Shown here in pieces: positions 35,133 through 46,951 of a stretch of 64,000 nt of DNA. Position 1 is the stretch's first letter. Each line of letters begins with the position of its first letter. The position numbers and the translations under genes are program-made. This stretch comes from Adineta vaga (lineage: Eukaryota > Rotifera): assembly GCA_021613535.1 (NCBI GenBank), contig CP075492.1, positions 15,190,001 through 15,254,000 on the forward strand, read 5' to 3'. The notes below the pieces were generated by a model that made no database searches, had not been told where the DNA came from, and saw only the letters and a program-made list of their open reading frames with translations.

Positions 35133-35750
35133 ATGGGTTGTTCAGATTCAAAATCGATTAATACTATAAAAGAATCTCAGTCGAATGCTACAACGTTCAA
35201 GGAGAAATTGACAGAAAGACTTCTTAATGCTGATTTAGTTAAAGGAATGAGCAAAAAAGCGTTTGTTAGGTAACTCACCTATTCCTTTCACTCAGCGTGT
35301 AAAATCTAATCTATATACTTCTACTCTTTAGTGTTCTCAATAAGTATCCAGAAGCAAAGAAAGTTTTCAAAGTTCCTGAAACTACGAAGACAGATGCCGA
35401 GTTGGTTGATACAAAAGAAGTACAAGCAGCTAGTGACAAACTTTTAAATCATTATATGGACATTGTCAAAACTTCGGATGATAATCTTGATGCAGCGATG
35501 CGAAAAAAAGCCGATGAATTGAACAAACTTGGTGTCAAAGCAGAATATGTTAAGGTAAGTGCATCAACAACAATCGAAGATATAAATGTTGTGATTTTTT
35601 CTCTCGTAGTGTTATGGTGAAAATCTTGCACAAAATGCGGCAAAAGATACCGACAACAAACTGAGCACAACTGAAGAAAAAGCCTGGAAAGCAGTTATTA
35701 ATGAAATAACAGCTAAACTTACTGCTGCAATGGCTAAAGTAACAAACTGA
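35133..35750 (+). CDS. Globin-like protein 2, N-terminally acylated type
   Basis: Tandem paralogue of the gene at 34002 with the same exon plan: 35133-35269, 35332-35554 and 35610-35750 (166 codons), and the same intron phases (2 and 0). It starts MGCSDSKSINTIKES and keeps the dual-acylation signal. Key segments are AFVSVLNKYPEAKKVF, VQAASDKLLNHYMDIVK, ELNKLGVKAEYVKCYGENL and EEKAWKAVINEITAKL. The H-helix Trp is more globin-like than in copy 1. Leu again replaces the expected proximal His, so the loss predates the duplication. The introns have diverged while exons remain similar, which fits an old duplication under selection. Inner-membrane-leaflet location is likely; ligand unknown. Confidence 0.7.
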
Positions 35751-37696
35751 TCTTCATCAATCTTAGAATATATAAATTACATTCGATTTTTTTGACGAGA
35801 ATGATTTGAATAGTTCAAATTACATCGATATTTGTATTTTCAATTTCTAATTTTCTAGTGGCCAACATGCACACCTATATCCTTAGATAGAAAAATAATA
35901 AATTATTTGATAAAATAATTGCAAGACAGAAAAACTTTTTTAATCACATAAACTAAAATTAAAAACAACTAAAATAGTCTACTTAATTAAAACTATTTTG
36001 ATAATATAGGTCATAGAGCGTGTATGTCATCAGCTCTACTATTAATATAAAGAAAAATCAATAAGATATTCAACTGTTCAATCGAAAATAATGTCACCAC
36101 TTGGCAATAGTAAATAATATCAATAAACTTGCATTGGGCATCTATTTCATCTTGTTTTTGTCGTTGAATAGCACTTAGCGAAGAAATATTTGTGGACAAC
36201 ATTCTCTGAAATCCTATAGTTTGGTCTTCGTTGATTTTTCGTTGTTAGATACAATCTAAAATCCGATAAAGGAAATTATTAAGGAAAGGTGCTGTAGAAG
36301 ATTTAGTTGTCAAATGATAACTTGAAATAGGCTAATTGACAAGAGAGCCTCTGATGAGGGTGTGGGTGAGGGTGTACATGGTAACATATGACTCAATATT
36401 AGATAAAAGCTGTGTAATGATAGTAAATATCGACATGCCTATTTTCGGCTCTGTTCTGCTCTTGAAAAGTGACTTTTAGTCATACAAACCCTCATGTAGT
36501 ATATGCATCAACGATTTTAATCTAATATGTAGATAAACTTACCATTTTTGAAAAACGTTGATCACAAAATGCATAGATATATGATAAAAGGAAATTTGCT
36601 GATTGATTGATACAAATATAACAGTTATTGATATTCGTAGCAGTATTTGATCTGAATAAAGTTCTCTCGTTGGTTTCGAATCACATTTATCTAATGTAGC
36701 AAATTGTTGCGTCAATGACTTGCGTATAGAAAAAAATTGAAATAAACTGAACATTCTACCATTGATCATCATTTGATCTGCCTTTGAAATCTATTGAAAA
36801 GAAAATGATGGTATAATAAAGTAGCATATTCGATGACATTGAATGTGTGTCATATATTTCCAAAAATAACCAACATCAGATATAGGTATGTACAGTAAAT
36901 TGTAATGAATACTGTTCATTTTTGGTAAATGTATTCAACAGAGTTGTACATTCGAGGTGAGTCAAATGAAAGACTTCGAACATCTTTAGAAAGTCTGAAA
37001 GTGTTGTCAAGTCATCATCATCATCATCTCTATCATTGCTACGATGATGACGTAACGAAAAAAAGTTGTCTTTTTTATTTAGGAAACACAATAATTATCG
37101 GTAGCAGCGTATATATAACAATCAATTCGTTATCTTTGAATGTAGGTCTCTCCGAGAGACTCGTTCATTGGAGAATGCATAGTTGAATCACTAAACTACA
37201 TCCACTAAATTAACTATAGATAAGGTTGATAATATCGTCCTGCATTGAGATGCTTAAACAGATAGTTAATTGTACTTGTCGATACGGGTGTATCATAGGA
37301 ATAAATCTTCAAGATTATTATATCTAACAATATCAGATCAAACGTGTCTAGTTTAATCACAGAGTTCGGTTTCTTTCTTGTTATTATTTAATTGTGGTAA
37401 CAGATGTGCATTAAATCTATGAATCACTCTCTTCTCACCTTTATAGGGAGAAAAAAAAAATTTTCTCCCACATTTTAACTATGTAAGCAGTGTTTTTTTT
37501 CTCGTTGACGGGAGATATTGTCATACATGTGCATGATTCTTTTTCAAATGACTCAAAGAGACGCGCATGTCTTTGCTTTTACGTAAATACTATTGTCAAT
37601 GTTGTTCTTGAATACAGTTATTCACTCAATAACTCATATATATATATATAGGACAAATACATTTTCACACTGCAGAAAAGTTTCTTTTCTTCGATA
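35751..37696. other. Intergenic; possible unassigned minus-strand exons
   Basis: On the minus strand two short frames, about 36690-36541 (CYICINQSANFLLSYIYAFC, followed by a GTAAGT donor) and about 36207-36130 (preceded by a TTTCAG acceptor), could be exons of one gene. The family is unknown and I do not call it. A G-rich patch (GAGGGTGTGGGTGAGGGTG) is at 36356-36374. A short TA microsatellite lies at 37637-37650. Confidence 0.25.
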
Positions 37697-39168
37697 ATGT
37701 CTAGTGAAAAATGTCGTCTTGTATGGGAAGATAATTTCTCCCAAAACGGCCCTGTCGATCGAAACAAATGGGATTTTGACATTGGTACTGGAAACGATGG
37801 ATGGGGTGAGAACTATATTCATCCATCATCTTATATATTCATTTATGAGCTGATATAAAATTTCTTAGGCAATCAAGAAGCACAATTTTACACTGATCGA
37901 ATTCAAAATGTTCGATGTGAAAATCAACGACTGATTATAGAAGCACATCGCGAATATTTCCAAGGTCAACAATTCACATCAGCTCGACTAAAATCAAAAT
38001 GTTCTTGGACTTATGGACGTCTACAAGTACATTTTCTAACCTCGTTTTCTTTTCATTTTCTTTCTTTTTTCTCTAGACAAAAGCAAAACTACCATCTGGT
38101 CGAGGTCTTTGGTCAGCCATTTGGATGGTGAGTATGTCTTCATTCGACCATGTGTTGCTTTATCATACCATAAGTATTTAGCTTCCTCAAATCAAATCCT
38201 ATGGAAATTCATATTGGCCTGATAATGGAGAAATTGATATTATGGAACAAGTGGGTTATGATCCAACTAAAATTGTTTCCAGTGTACATACAGCTGCATT
38301 CAATCACATGAAACATACACAACCTACAAATGGTGTCCATGTTTCTGATGCTTGCACTGATTTCAAAATCTACACTTTGAATTGGACTGCGAATCGACTA
38401 GAAATGTTTGTTGGTCATGATTCTAATCCATTCGAACAAAGAATTCTTGTTTGGGACAAAGGTAATCACGGGTGGGAAGGATGGTAAGATTTGAGAGATT
38501 TTACCAATCTGTTATGTTCATTGATTGATATCTCTGACAGGCCATTTGATAAGAACTTTTTCATCGTTCTGAATATTGCAGTCGGTGGTTCTTGGTAGGT
38601 ATAATCATATGATTCTTTGATAAATGTGAAAACTATGATTATATTGTCTTCTTGTAGGGGAGGACAACATGGTATTGATGAAGACATCTTTCCGAAAAGA
38701 ATGGAAGTTGAATGGATTCGATTTTATGAAATGTCCACTGGAAATAGTGAGATAAGTAGAACGCCTACACCTACTGCCAAAGTTGTTGCACTTCGATCGA
38801 ATGCTAATGGTAACTTCGTTTGTGCTGATAACTTCGGGAACAGTTCTCTGATTGCGAATCGGAAAACTGTTTCCGATTGGGAAAAGTTCGATCTTATTGC
38901 TCTTGGTGGAAAGAATATTGCGCTAAGATCACATGCAAATGGACGATATGTTTGTGCTGAAAATAGTGGAAACGATCCCTTGATTGGTAATCGAACTTTC
39001 GTAGGATCATGGGAAACGTTTCAAATGGTTAATTGTGGTGATGGAAAAGTCGGTTTTATTGCAGTGAATGGAAAGTATGTCTGTGCTGATAATTTTGGAA
39101 ACGGTCCACTTATTGCAAATCGCAACACTTTAGATGGTTGGGAGACATTTGATTTAATACATTACTAA
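37697..39168 (+). CDS. GH16 endo-beta-1,3-glucanase (laminarinase type) with beta-trefoil tail, copy A
   Basis: Six exons: 37697-37805, 37869-38026, 38077-38127, 38182-38483, 38541-38594 and 38658-39168. The N-terminal GH16 domain starts LVWEDNFSQNGPVDRNKW. It has SARLKSKCSWTYGRLQ, LPSGRGLWSAIWM and the catalytic motif GEIDIMEQVG (nucleophile Glu 38230-38232, Asp 38236-38238, acid/base Glu 38245-38247), then FFIVLNIAVGGSW and MEVEWIRFYE. The C-terminal part is three beta-trefoil/fascin-like repeats of the form NGNFVCADNFGNSSLIANR...WEKFDLI. It should cut beta-1,3-glucans of fungi or algae. No signal peptide is present on this model. The domain pairing is bacterial in style, so horizontal origin with later introns is inferred. 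An inverted copy lies at 46677-45204. Confidence 0.88.
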
Positions 39169-39328
39169 TTTACTTATGTGCCTTCATTGATGAAAAATAA
39201 GAATGTAGATGGAAATTAAAAATCTATCTACTTATGCGTTTTCATTTTCCTCTTTCTTCAGATTGCATATTTTAGACTTGTAAAACGTTAGTTCACAATC
39301 GGTGGCATAACTGTTATTATCAATAAAA

Positions 39329-40092
39329 ATGTCCGTTTATACTGTTGAATCGGGTGATACTTTATGGGGAATTTCGAAAAAAATTGGATGCACTCTCGAA
39401 GCCATCGTAAGCGCTAATCCAGGCGTTGTTCCAGAACAACTTCAAATTGGGCAAGTCATACGATTACCTGGAGGACCATCGAACTCATCTCAAAACACAT
39501 CTCCAAATGGACGACTTGATACAACATTGAATTCGAAAGTGCCTCTTTGGCTTGAAAAACTTCGCAACGCAATCAATGCAGCATCCAAGCAACCAATGTT
39601 CCGGCTGATTTAATTGCTGCCGTCATTTATCAAGAATCTGGTGGCGATCCAAACGTACAAACATGGAATCCAAATGGTGGTGCTGATTCAAGTCTAATGC
39701 AAGTCAATCAATATACAGCAGATGAACTGGAAAGAAAATACCCTGACCGATTCAGAAATGTGTATGGTCTTAGTAAAAATGTGATGTTAGGTGCTAGTTA
39801 TCTCCGAGATATGTACGATACAGTCGGCGATCGTAGTTGGGGTATAACTCTTCGTGCATACAATTCAGGTCCGAATGGTATTGATAAGAATAACTTACGT
39901 GCAACACCAGCTGGTACGGGCGATAGAACATATGTCGATAAAGTACTTCGATTCTGGAGTGACATATCAGAAGGTAGAGATCTTCCAGTCGATCATTATG
40001 AATCCACTTTGGGCGAGGATTTTGATTATTCCATGATACATCTACTCGAACAGTTTAAATACTCAAACACTCCTTTTATTTATTTTATTTAA
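39329..40092 (+). CDS. LysM plus lytic transglycosylase (SLT) protein, frame broken once
   Basis: An intronless gene 160 bases after the GH16 stop. Residues 3-47 are a LysM domain (YTVESGDTLWGISKKIG...LQIGQVIRLPG), which binds N-acetylglucosamine polymers. A linker leads to a goose-lysozyme-like/SLT catalytic domain with VPADLIAAVIYQESGG (catalytic Glu at 39634-39636), SSLMQVNQYTADEL, YLRDMYD and LRAYNSGPNG. These are the E, LMQ and AYNxG motifs of peptidoglycan lytic transglycosylases. Between about 39578 and 39590 the frame changes by one base, with a stop in the first frame at 39610. As sequenced, the LysM part and the catalytic part are therefore separated. No introns and bacterial architecture suggest horizontal acquisition. 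Either a young pseudogene or a sequencing indel. Confidence 0.7.
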
Positions 40093-40411
40093 TCGCATTT
40101 TATTTTATAATTCATTCGATCTATTTGAGGGTAGTTACGATTGATATACGTCGATGAGAAAAAAATCATTTAACGTTGTACAACGAACAAAAATTGAAAT
40201 AAAGAGAGAAACTTATTTTCCTTTGTCTCACCTTCAACAAACTCAACAGTTGGAAGATTCCAAAATAGGTGTATCGTCATCCATTTTATGTTGGTTTTTT
40301 CTCGTCTCCGTTCTCTCGTTAAGCAAAATATGACTTGAGTGAATCACTAAAGCAATAGAAGTAAATATAAAAGAACGACGCAATTGATTTCTACTTTCAG
40401 TTCTTGATAAA

Positions 40412-40657
40412 ATGCGCGTCTTTGTGAAGAACCTCGATGGAAATATCTGCAGCATTGAAATCGAACAATCAGAGCGTTTTGATAGTATTATGACGAAGAT
40501 TGAAGAAAAGACTGGGATAGGTTTTTATAATCAGCGATTAATTTACGAGGGCAAAAGGATTGGTGATTGGAACTATGTGAGTGACTTTAGCATTCGGGAG
40601 GGAAGCACAATCAATATCTCACACCGTGGTTCTATGGAACGTCCTTCTCAATCATAA
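40412..40657 (+). CDS. Ubiquitin-like protein
   Basis: A complete 81-codon frame. MRVFVKNLDGNICSIEIEQS matches the first two strands of ubiquitin, followed by IMTKIEEKTGI for the helix and FYNQRLIYEGKRIGDWNYVSDFSIREGSTINIS for the strand/turn with the L-I-Y-x-G-K pattern. It ends RGSMERPSQS rather than in a di-glycine tail, so it is probably not conjugated and may act as a free or docking ubiquitin-like domain. The hydrophobic Leu8/Ile44/Val70 patch is only partly kept. It stands alone between the lytic gene and an F-box gene on the other strand. Confidence 0.7.
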   Translation: MRVFVKNLDGNICSIEIEQSERFDSIMTKIEEKTGIGFYNQRLIYEGKRIGDWNYVSDFSIREGSTINISHRGSMERPSQS

Positions 40658-40804
40658 AAATAATTAAATCAATTTCTTTATATTATTCTTTTTTTTTGTA
40701 ATGAGTAAATATTCGATGATTGTCTGTGATATTGGTGTAACTGTCAATGTAGTTCTTCTTCTATTTCTGTCACGATCACCCACAGCCTCATATTCACAAT
40801 TTTA

Positions 40805-42533
40805 TTATATTTTTCGTTGAAAAGTTATTATTTTGCGTGTATGTTCAGTTGTATACTTATGTCGACCGGTATTCACTATTTTCCATAATTTTTCAATCGT
40901 TTCGCCTCGTATTGACGGAATTGATAAACATAATAGATTAAGATATTTAATGAATTTTGCATTGGTTTTGAACATAAACTGAATAAGTAATTCGAGGTTG
41001 ATATTATCCACACAATTGATTATTAAATATTGTACAAATGGACATAGATAATGAGCAAGTTGAATTTGTTCAACTTCAGATATGGAATCAAGATAAACTT
41101 TTGTAATACTTTGATTTTTTTGTGACAAACGTATTATTTGTCGTTTATCTGTAAGCCAATTTTCTTTTTCCGGCACTGGTAAACATGACATTCTCAGGAA
41201 TTTTAGATAAGATAATTTATGTATTAGTTTGGTTAATATTGATGTAGATAGTTTGCTACAATCAACATCAAGATGCGTAATTTTAAATGCCATTAAAAAT
41301 ATATCTATTCTCTTCATAAATAACTTATTTAATGATTCAGATAAATGAATTGTTAATATAAGTTGAATTTGTGGATCACATTTGACAACATCTTCATTGA
41401 CGTAGCAAGAATAATAAGTCTTACATTCTTCTAATTCCGAGCATTGTTTTCTAGAAGCAAAAAGGAAAAGAAACAGATTTGTTTTCAAAGTAATTCATTC
41501 GTTCATACCTGTATGGATTGACTGAATAGATTATTTCCAAATTAGCAAACCTAATATCAAATATCCATTGTCGTTGAAGCCAAAATTGACAAGTAAATTG
41601 ATTGGTCAGTCGATGATTAGAAGTCAACATATAATTCTCATCATAATATTCATGATATTCAAAATAAAACTTTCTTAATAGTAACATATTCGTTGAAATT
41701 AATTGTTCCCATCGATTTGCATTCAAATATGATGAATCATTGAATGTAACAATCTTCAATATTTGTAATTTTGAAGAAATTCTTTGAATAAATATTTCGA
41801 AATCATCGAATGTCATCAGACATTGTTGCACGGACAAATATATCAAATCAGACATCGTTATTGACTGAGACGTGTAAAAGAGACCCCATGACTTGTTTAC
41901 AGATTTCCTACAAGTTAAATGACTAAGATAAGGTGTGGAAGAAAGAATAGTTAATATATCATGATCTGTACAAGGATGATCGATAATTAAATATTTGATT
42001 GAACTCGTTTGTAAAATTGGTTCAAACAATGATAAAAACAAGCAATTTGCTTGTTGCAATGACGAAACTTTGAGAGAGCGCAATGATGGTAAACCAAAAC
42101 TTACGGCATAGATCTTCATAAGATCATTTTCATCATCTTCAGAATGAACAATCAATTGTCGAAGACTAGATACAAGTGATAAATCTCGAAGAAGTTGAAG
42201 AAGTTGATCTGTTCGAATGAATTGAACGTTGAGCGATTCGAGTTGGTCAAATAATGAATCGATTGGATAAATGGTAAAAAATTGATGAATGATGCAATCA
42301 CCAGATAAATAGAGTGAACGTATTTGTTTTTTACACGGTAAAATAATTTGTTCGGATTTGAATTTGGTTTGAGTAGAGAGTTTTACTTTCATTGTTAAAG
42401 ATGGTTCTATGAGAAATCGTTGAAAACGAATGTTCAAATTGAAAAATGATTTTAATATATCACAACCATCAAGATAATGAAAAATTTCCAAGAAAATTTC
42501 ATTTGACAAATCTTCAATAAGAGTTATAGTCAT
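40805..42533 (-). CDS. F-box/LRR-like protein, two exons
   Basis: Exons 42533-41509 and 41450-40805, joined as NPYR|KQCSELEE with a GTATGA donor and CTTCTAG acceptor. Residues about 3-45 form an F-box: IEDLSNEIFLEIFHYLDGCDILKSFFNLNIRFQRFL. The rest is a long solenoid of irregular Leu-rich units (for example LESLNVQFIRTDQLLQLL, LRSLKVSSLQ, IKYLIIDHPCTDHDIL, LIYLSVQQCLMTFDDF, THLDVDCSKLS, LKFLRMSCLPVPE). This is a large lineage-specific family in bdelloids; the likely role is a substrate receptor of SCF-type ubiquitin ligases. The total length of about 556 residues is normal for the family. No membrane segment is present. Confidence 0.75.
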
Positions 42534-43233
42534 AGTGTGTCGAAATAAGCAGTGTTTTTCTTCCTACATACTCAGCGAAAGTGGATGATTACAATTCTGT
42601 CGCTACTTATATTCGAGAATAATTTTTAGAACTGAAATCATAATCTTTTTCTTCCAGTACTTTCGTCATAACTATGAAACATTGCTAATAAAATGTCATC
42701 ATACGTTTTTCTTCCGTTCTTTTTCATAACTGGCGTTTTCCTCGCAATTATATAAATGATGCAATCTTAAACAATTTAAATGAATAATGAACAGTTCCAT
42801 ATTAGGACGCAATAAATTGGTTATCTATATAAGATTCACTAGTCGATTTCATGTGAATATCATCTTTGGAAAAGTTTTTGTCTTTCTTGTCTTCTGTATA
42901 TTTGTAGATGATGTAATCAAATAGTTTTTTTTCTCATTCTTTATTTATGCTTAACGCAATACATGTCATTTTTTTTAAATAATTTATATTTTGCTTTTAT
43001 CTCATATCGGAGAAGAAAGAAAAAAACCTAGAACAGAATCTTTTCAACATTCATCTTTCTAATTGGAAAATGAATCTGTCTTGTATACATTATTTAGTGT
43101 AGTATTTTGTGTGCCGGTAAAGATAATTCCACACCATCATACATCCCTATTCTAAAGATTGAACTATGAAGTTCAAACATATAGATCGATAGATCAGTCG
43201 TTTTGTGAAAATTGGTAATAATTTAGGAATTTT
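42534..43233. other. Intergenic, nothing recognised
   Basis: AT-rich spacer between the F-box gene promoter and the 3' end of the receptor copy at 43234. Confidence 0.4.
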
Positions 43234-44199
43234 TTACGATTTAGGAGGAATAGTTCTCATTCGAACAGTATTGATGGATTGAACTTGGATAGTTTTGCAC
43301 AAGAACAGCTTGGACCAAATGTCAGAAAGTGAATAGAGACACATAAATGGCATGAGAATTGTCGAAAATCGAATTAGTAGAGTGAAGTAAGCGATTTGTA
43401 TAGAAGCAGCAAAAGTTGGTAGACAAGAATTTTGCACAATCCCGACAATGAACGATGGTGAAGTCAGACTCAAAAACAGACTTGCAAGAGTTAACAACTG
43501 AATGAACATCCGACGATGTCGACGCCAGTTGAGTAGATTGTTTTGTACTCGTCGCTTTTGCTTCAATACTCGTACTATTAACATCAAGGTAAAACTCGTC
43601 AGGATAGACACAGGAATGAAATTATGTGCGATTCGAAAAAAGAGTGCTACAGATGGAATTCTCAATGCACAAACATATCCACAAAACAACGACTGCATGT
43701 TGAATTGATGTGTACATGGATAAAGAAGGACAATCACGACATTTGACGAAATTGGATAAATACCTGCCATTAGGAAAACAGGCATATAGTGGAACAATAG
43801 TCGACCACGACTAGTAGTGAATAATGACGAGCGAAAGATGAGTAAATGTCTTTCCATTGAACTCCAAGCCATTGTCCAATAAATCGAAGTAGTACATAGA
43901 GCATTGAAAAAGTTCCAAGAAATACACATTGCATTGGTTGCTGGTGTCGCACGACCGGTACGTAGGTAATTCAACGTAAATGGATGACTTAGAAACGAAT
44001 CAAATATTGAGATAATCAGTAGTGCCAATAGTGTATGATTATAAAGAGTTAAACGAAGTCTTCGATTCAATACGAGATGAGTGAGTGTAAAGATAGAGCA
44101 AATGATCGATGGAATGTGAAAGATTTGCATAATGATATATTTGATTTGATTGGATGGATCAACATTCATCACGTTGTTGGATAATGTTGTATTGGACAT
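43234..44199 (-). CDS. 7TM receptor, inverted-duplicate copy A
   Basis: A single-exon receptor of 321 codons from MSNTTLSNNVMNVDPS, with one sequon in the N-terminus. Seven TM segments are clear. TM2 reads LLALLIISIFDSFLSHPF, TM3 ends TMAWSSMERHLLIF (ERH in the DRY position), and TM5 precedes the basic loop KQKRRVQNNLLNWRRHRRMF. TM7 ends in LIRFSTILMPFMCLYSLSD. It lies inverted relative to the copy at 51729-52694. The first 250 or so residues are almost identical between the two, while the third loop and the C-tail differ (RMRTIPPKS here). Similarity continues about 45 bases upstream of the ATG. It is likely a peptide-type receptor at the cell surface; the ligand is unknown. Confidence 0.8.
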   Translation of the reverse strand: MSNTTLSNNVMNVDPSNQIKYIIMQIFHIPSIICSIFTLTHLVLNRRLRLTLYNHTLLALLIISIFDSFLSHPFTLNYLRTGRATPATNAMCISWNFFNALCTTSIYWTMAWSSMERHLLIFRSSLFTTSRGRLLFHYMPVFLMAGIYPISSNVVIVLLYPCTHQFNMQSLFCGYVCALRIPSVALFFRIAHNFIPVSILTSFTLMLIVRVLKQKRRVQNNLLNWRRHRRMFIQLLTLASLFLSLTSPSFIVGIVQNSCLPTFAASIQIAYFTLLIRFSTILMPFMCLYSLSDIWSKLFLCKTIQVQSINTVRMRTIPPKS

Positions 44200-45203
44200 T
44201 GATGAACACAGAGAATGTGAAACTTTATATGAAGTGAAAAGAAAAATAGAATTTAAATTTAAGAGTAGTATGAGTCGTCAATCTTTATCTATGAAATGAG
44301 ATCATAGAACAATTCGAATAGTATCACTAACAAGAAAATGAATTCACTGAAATAAAACCCACACCCATGAAAGGGAAAACATTAATTTTCTGCAACTTAT
44401 TAAGCTTGTCAAAAAATGGAAGTTTATCTAGGTAATATAGAAAGAGAGAGAAAAAGGAAAGCTGGAGTTAATCGTAACTGAAAGTGAATGTGAATATGTT
44501 TGAGATCTCATTTTATAAACAATGCAGACGACTTAGTGTCAAATTCACTTTAATATTAAACGACATACAAAGCCAAAAGGTAATTAAGACGATGCCAAAG
44601 ACAGTTATTTTATAAACCAATATAGTTCCTTATTTTTTTAATGAATAGACGATGAATATCCTTCTTGTCGCACTTTTAGTTTGGAAAAACAAAGGGTTGG
44701 TGTGAGTACGCATTACACTTCATTTTTTATTTCCAGATAGTTATTACATTATATAAGTTCTTACGAAATTCAATTAACAATATGTATTAAAGACTTTAAT
44801 GGCAATGACAAACGTTCGAAATAGAATCAATATTCAAAAATGCAGATGTTTAGGAAAGAAATTGATTTCTAAAGAGAAAGTCATGAAGACTTATTCTCTT
44901 TTTATTAATTATTTCTATAAAAGAAGAAAAAAGAACTTCTTGTTTTTCTATTAACTTAATCTCAAAATTTTTATTTTACACATCAATCATGCAATTGAAC
45001 GATGAAGATGAATATGTGCGGATTTGTCACTAAAACAAGAACACAAATTGAGATCCAATTCATCCAGAAGATTCTTTTATAATACACGTCGCAATTATGC
45101 AGAGCAGTGTACGTTTTAAATGAAATACGACAATATATATTCAGACATTATTTTTTTATTTTTTAATGAAAAAATATATAATGCTAAATATTTCGTGAAT
45201 AGA
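44200..45203. other. Intergenic, nothing recognised
   Basis: AT-rich spacer between the 5' end of the receptor copy and the 3' end of the inverted GH16 copy. No inverted-repeat arm matching the region beyond 39168 was noticed. Confidence 0.4.
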
Positions 45204-46677
45204 TCACTGTGGAACTAGATCGAAAGTTTCCCATATACTTGGAGAGTTTCGATTTGCAATAATTGCACTGTTTCCGAAATTATCAGCACAGACATACTTT
45301 CCATTCACTGCAATAAAACCTACTTTTCCGTCACCACGATTAGCCATTTGAAAAGTTTCCCATGAATGAATGCAAGTGCGATTAGCGATCAAAGCTTCGT
45401 TTCCTCCTTTTTCAGCACAGACGTATCGTCCATTTGCATGTGATCTTAGTGCAATATTCTTTCCACCAAGAGCAATAAGATCGAACTTTTCCCAATCGGA
45501 AACAGTTTTTCCATTGGCTATCAAAGGAATTTTTCCAGTCTTATCAGCAGAAACGAAGTTACCATTAGCATTCGATCGAAGTGCAACAACTTTGGCAGTA
45601 GTTGTAGGCGTTCTACTTATCTCACTATTTCCAGTAGACATTTCATAAAATCGAATCCATTCAACTTCCATTCTTTTCGGAAAGATGTCTTCATCAATAC
45701 CATGTTGTCCTCCCCTACGAGAAGAAAATACAATCATAGTTTTCACATTTATCAAAGAATCATATGATTATACCTACCAAGAACCACCGACTGCAATGTT
45801 CAGAACGATGAAAAAGTTCTTATCAAATGGCCTGTCAGAGATATCAATCAATGAACATAACAGATTGGTAAAATCTCTCAAATCTTACCATCCTTCCCAC
45901 CCGTGATTCCCTTTGTCCCAAACAAGAATTCTTTGTTCGAATGGATTAGAATCGTGACCAACAAACATTTCCAGTCGATTCGGAGTCCAATTCAAAGTAT
46001 AGATTTTGAAATCAGTGCAAGCATCTGAAACATGGACACCATTTGTAGGTTGTGTATGTTTCATGTGATTGAATACAGCTGTATGTACACTGGAAGCAAT
46101 TTTAGTTGGATCATAACCCACTTGTTCCATAACATTGATTTCTCCATTATCAGGCCAATATGCATTCCCATAGGATTTGATTTGAGGAAGCTAAATACTT
46201 ATGGTATGATAAACTATAGCACATAGTCGAATGAAGACATACTCACCATCCCAATGGCTGACCAAAGACCTCGACCAGATGGTAGTTTTGCTTTTGTCTA
46301 GAGAAAAAAGAAAGAAAATGAAAAGAAAATGAGGTTAGAAAATGTACTTGTAGACGTCCATAAGTCCAAGACCATTTTGATTTTAGTCGAGCTGATGTGA
46401 ATTGTTGACCTCGGAAATATTCGCGATGTGCTTCTATAATCAGTCGTTGATTTTCACATCGAACATTTTGAGTTCGACCAGTGTAAAATTGTGCTTGTTG
46501 ACTGCCTAGGAAATTTTATATGAGTTCATAAATGAATATATAAGATGATGGATGAATATAGTTCTCACCCCATCCATTGTTTCCAGTACCAATGTCAAAA
46601 TCCCATTTGTTTCGATCAACAGGGCCGTTTTGGGAGAAATTGTCTTCCCAAACGAGACGGTATCCTTCCTTAGACAT
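45204..46677 (-). CDS. GH16 beta-glucanase with beta-trefoil tail, copy B, altered catalytic motif
   Basis: Inverted paralogue of 37697-39168 with the same six exons; even intron 1 is nearly identical. It begins MSKEGYRLVWEDNFSQNG. In the active-site strand the codon for Asp is AAT (46136-46134), so the motif reads GEINVMEQVG instead of GEIDIMEQVG. Both catalytic Glu residues remain. The central Asp in GH16 helps orient and tune the nucleophile, so reduced or altered activity is expected. The tail repeats differ more than the catalytic domain: NGNFVSADKTGKIPLIANG, GGNEALIANRTCIHSWETF, and the end FDLVPQ. Homology stops close to the start and stop codons. Whether this copy is a weakened enzyme or a binding protein cannot be told from sequence. 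Confidence 0.87.
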
Positions 46678-46951
46678 TATCTTTCTATAGGAATTTTACA
46701 AAAATCTAAAATTGAAGTTAAAACAAGAGTCCTTTACACTTATAAACTAGAATGGAGTCGTCCTCTTTTTGGCGTTTTCGTTCTTATCAAATTTTGGTTA
46801 TAAGATTACAAAATTCTCATTTTTTGCTTCGATTTCACGCATACGTTTGCGATAACAAAGTGATGAAAAATTATCAGCTCTTGCAAACACTCTATTCTCT
46901 GTTTATTTGAATCAAAAACATCTGTGACAAAGGTAAGTTTCAAATCAGAAA

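Noticed and set aside
36356-36374. Two TGTGGG-like units, also near 52764-52780 and in reverse near 44357, as telomeric repeats
   Set aside because: Only one or two units each; too short to separate from chance G-rich sequence.
35751-36790. Possible two-exon minus-strand gene (CYICINQSANFLL... and MLSTNISSLSAIQRQ)
   Set aside because: Splice-like borders exist but the pieces are short, lack a start and match no family.
45685-45906. Plus-strand frame inside GH16 copy B (and its twin at 38687-38466 in copy A)
   Set aside because: Antisense of coding exons and introns of the GH16 genes; conserved only because the genes are duplicates.
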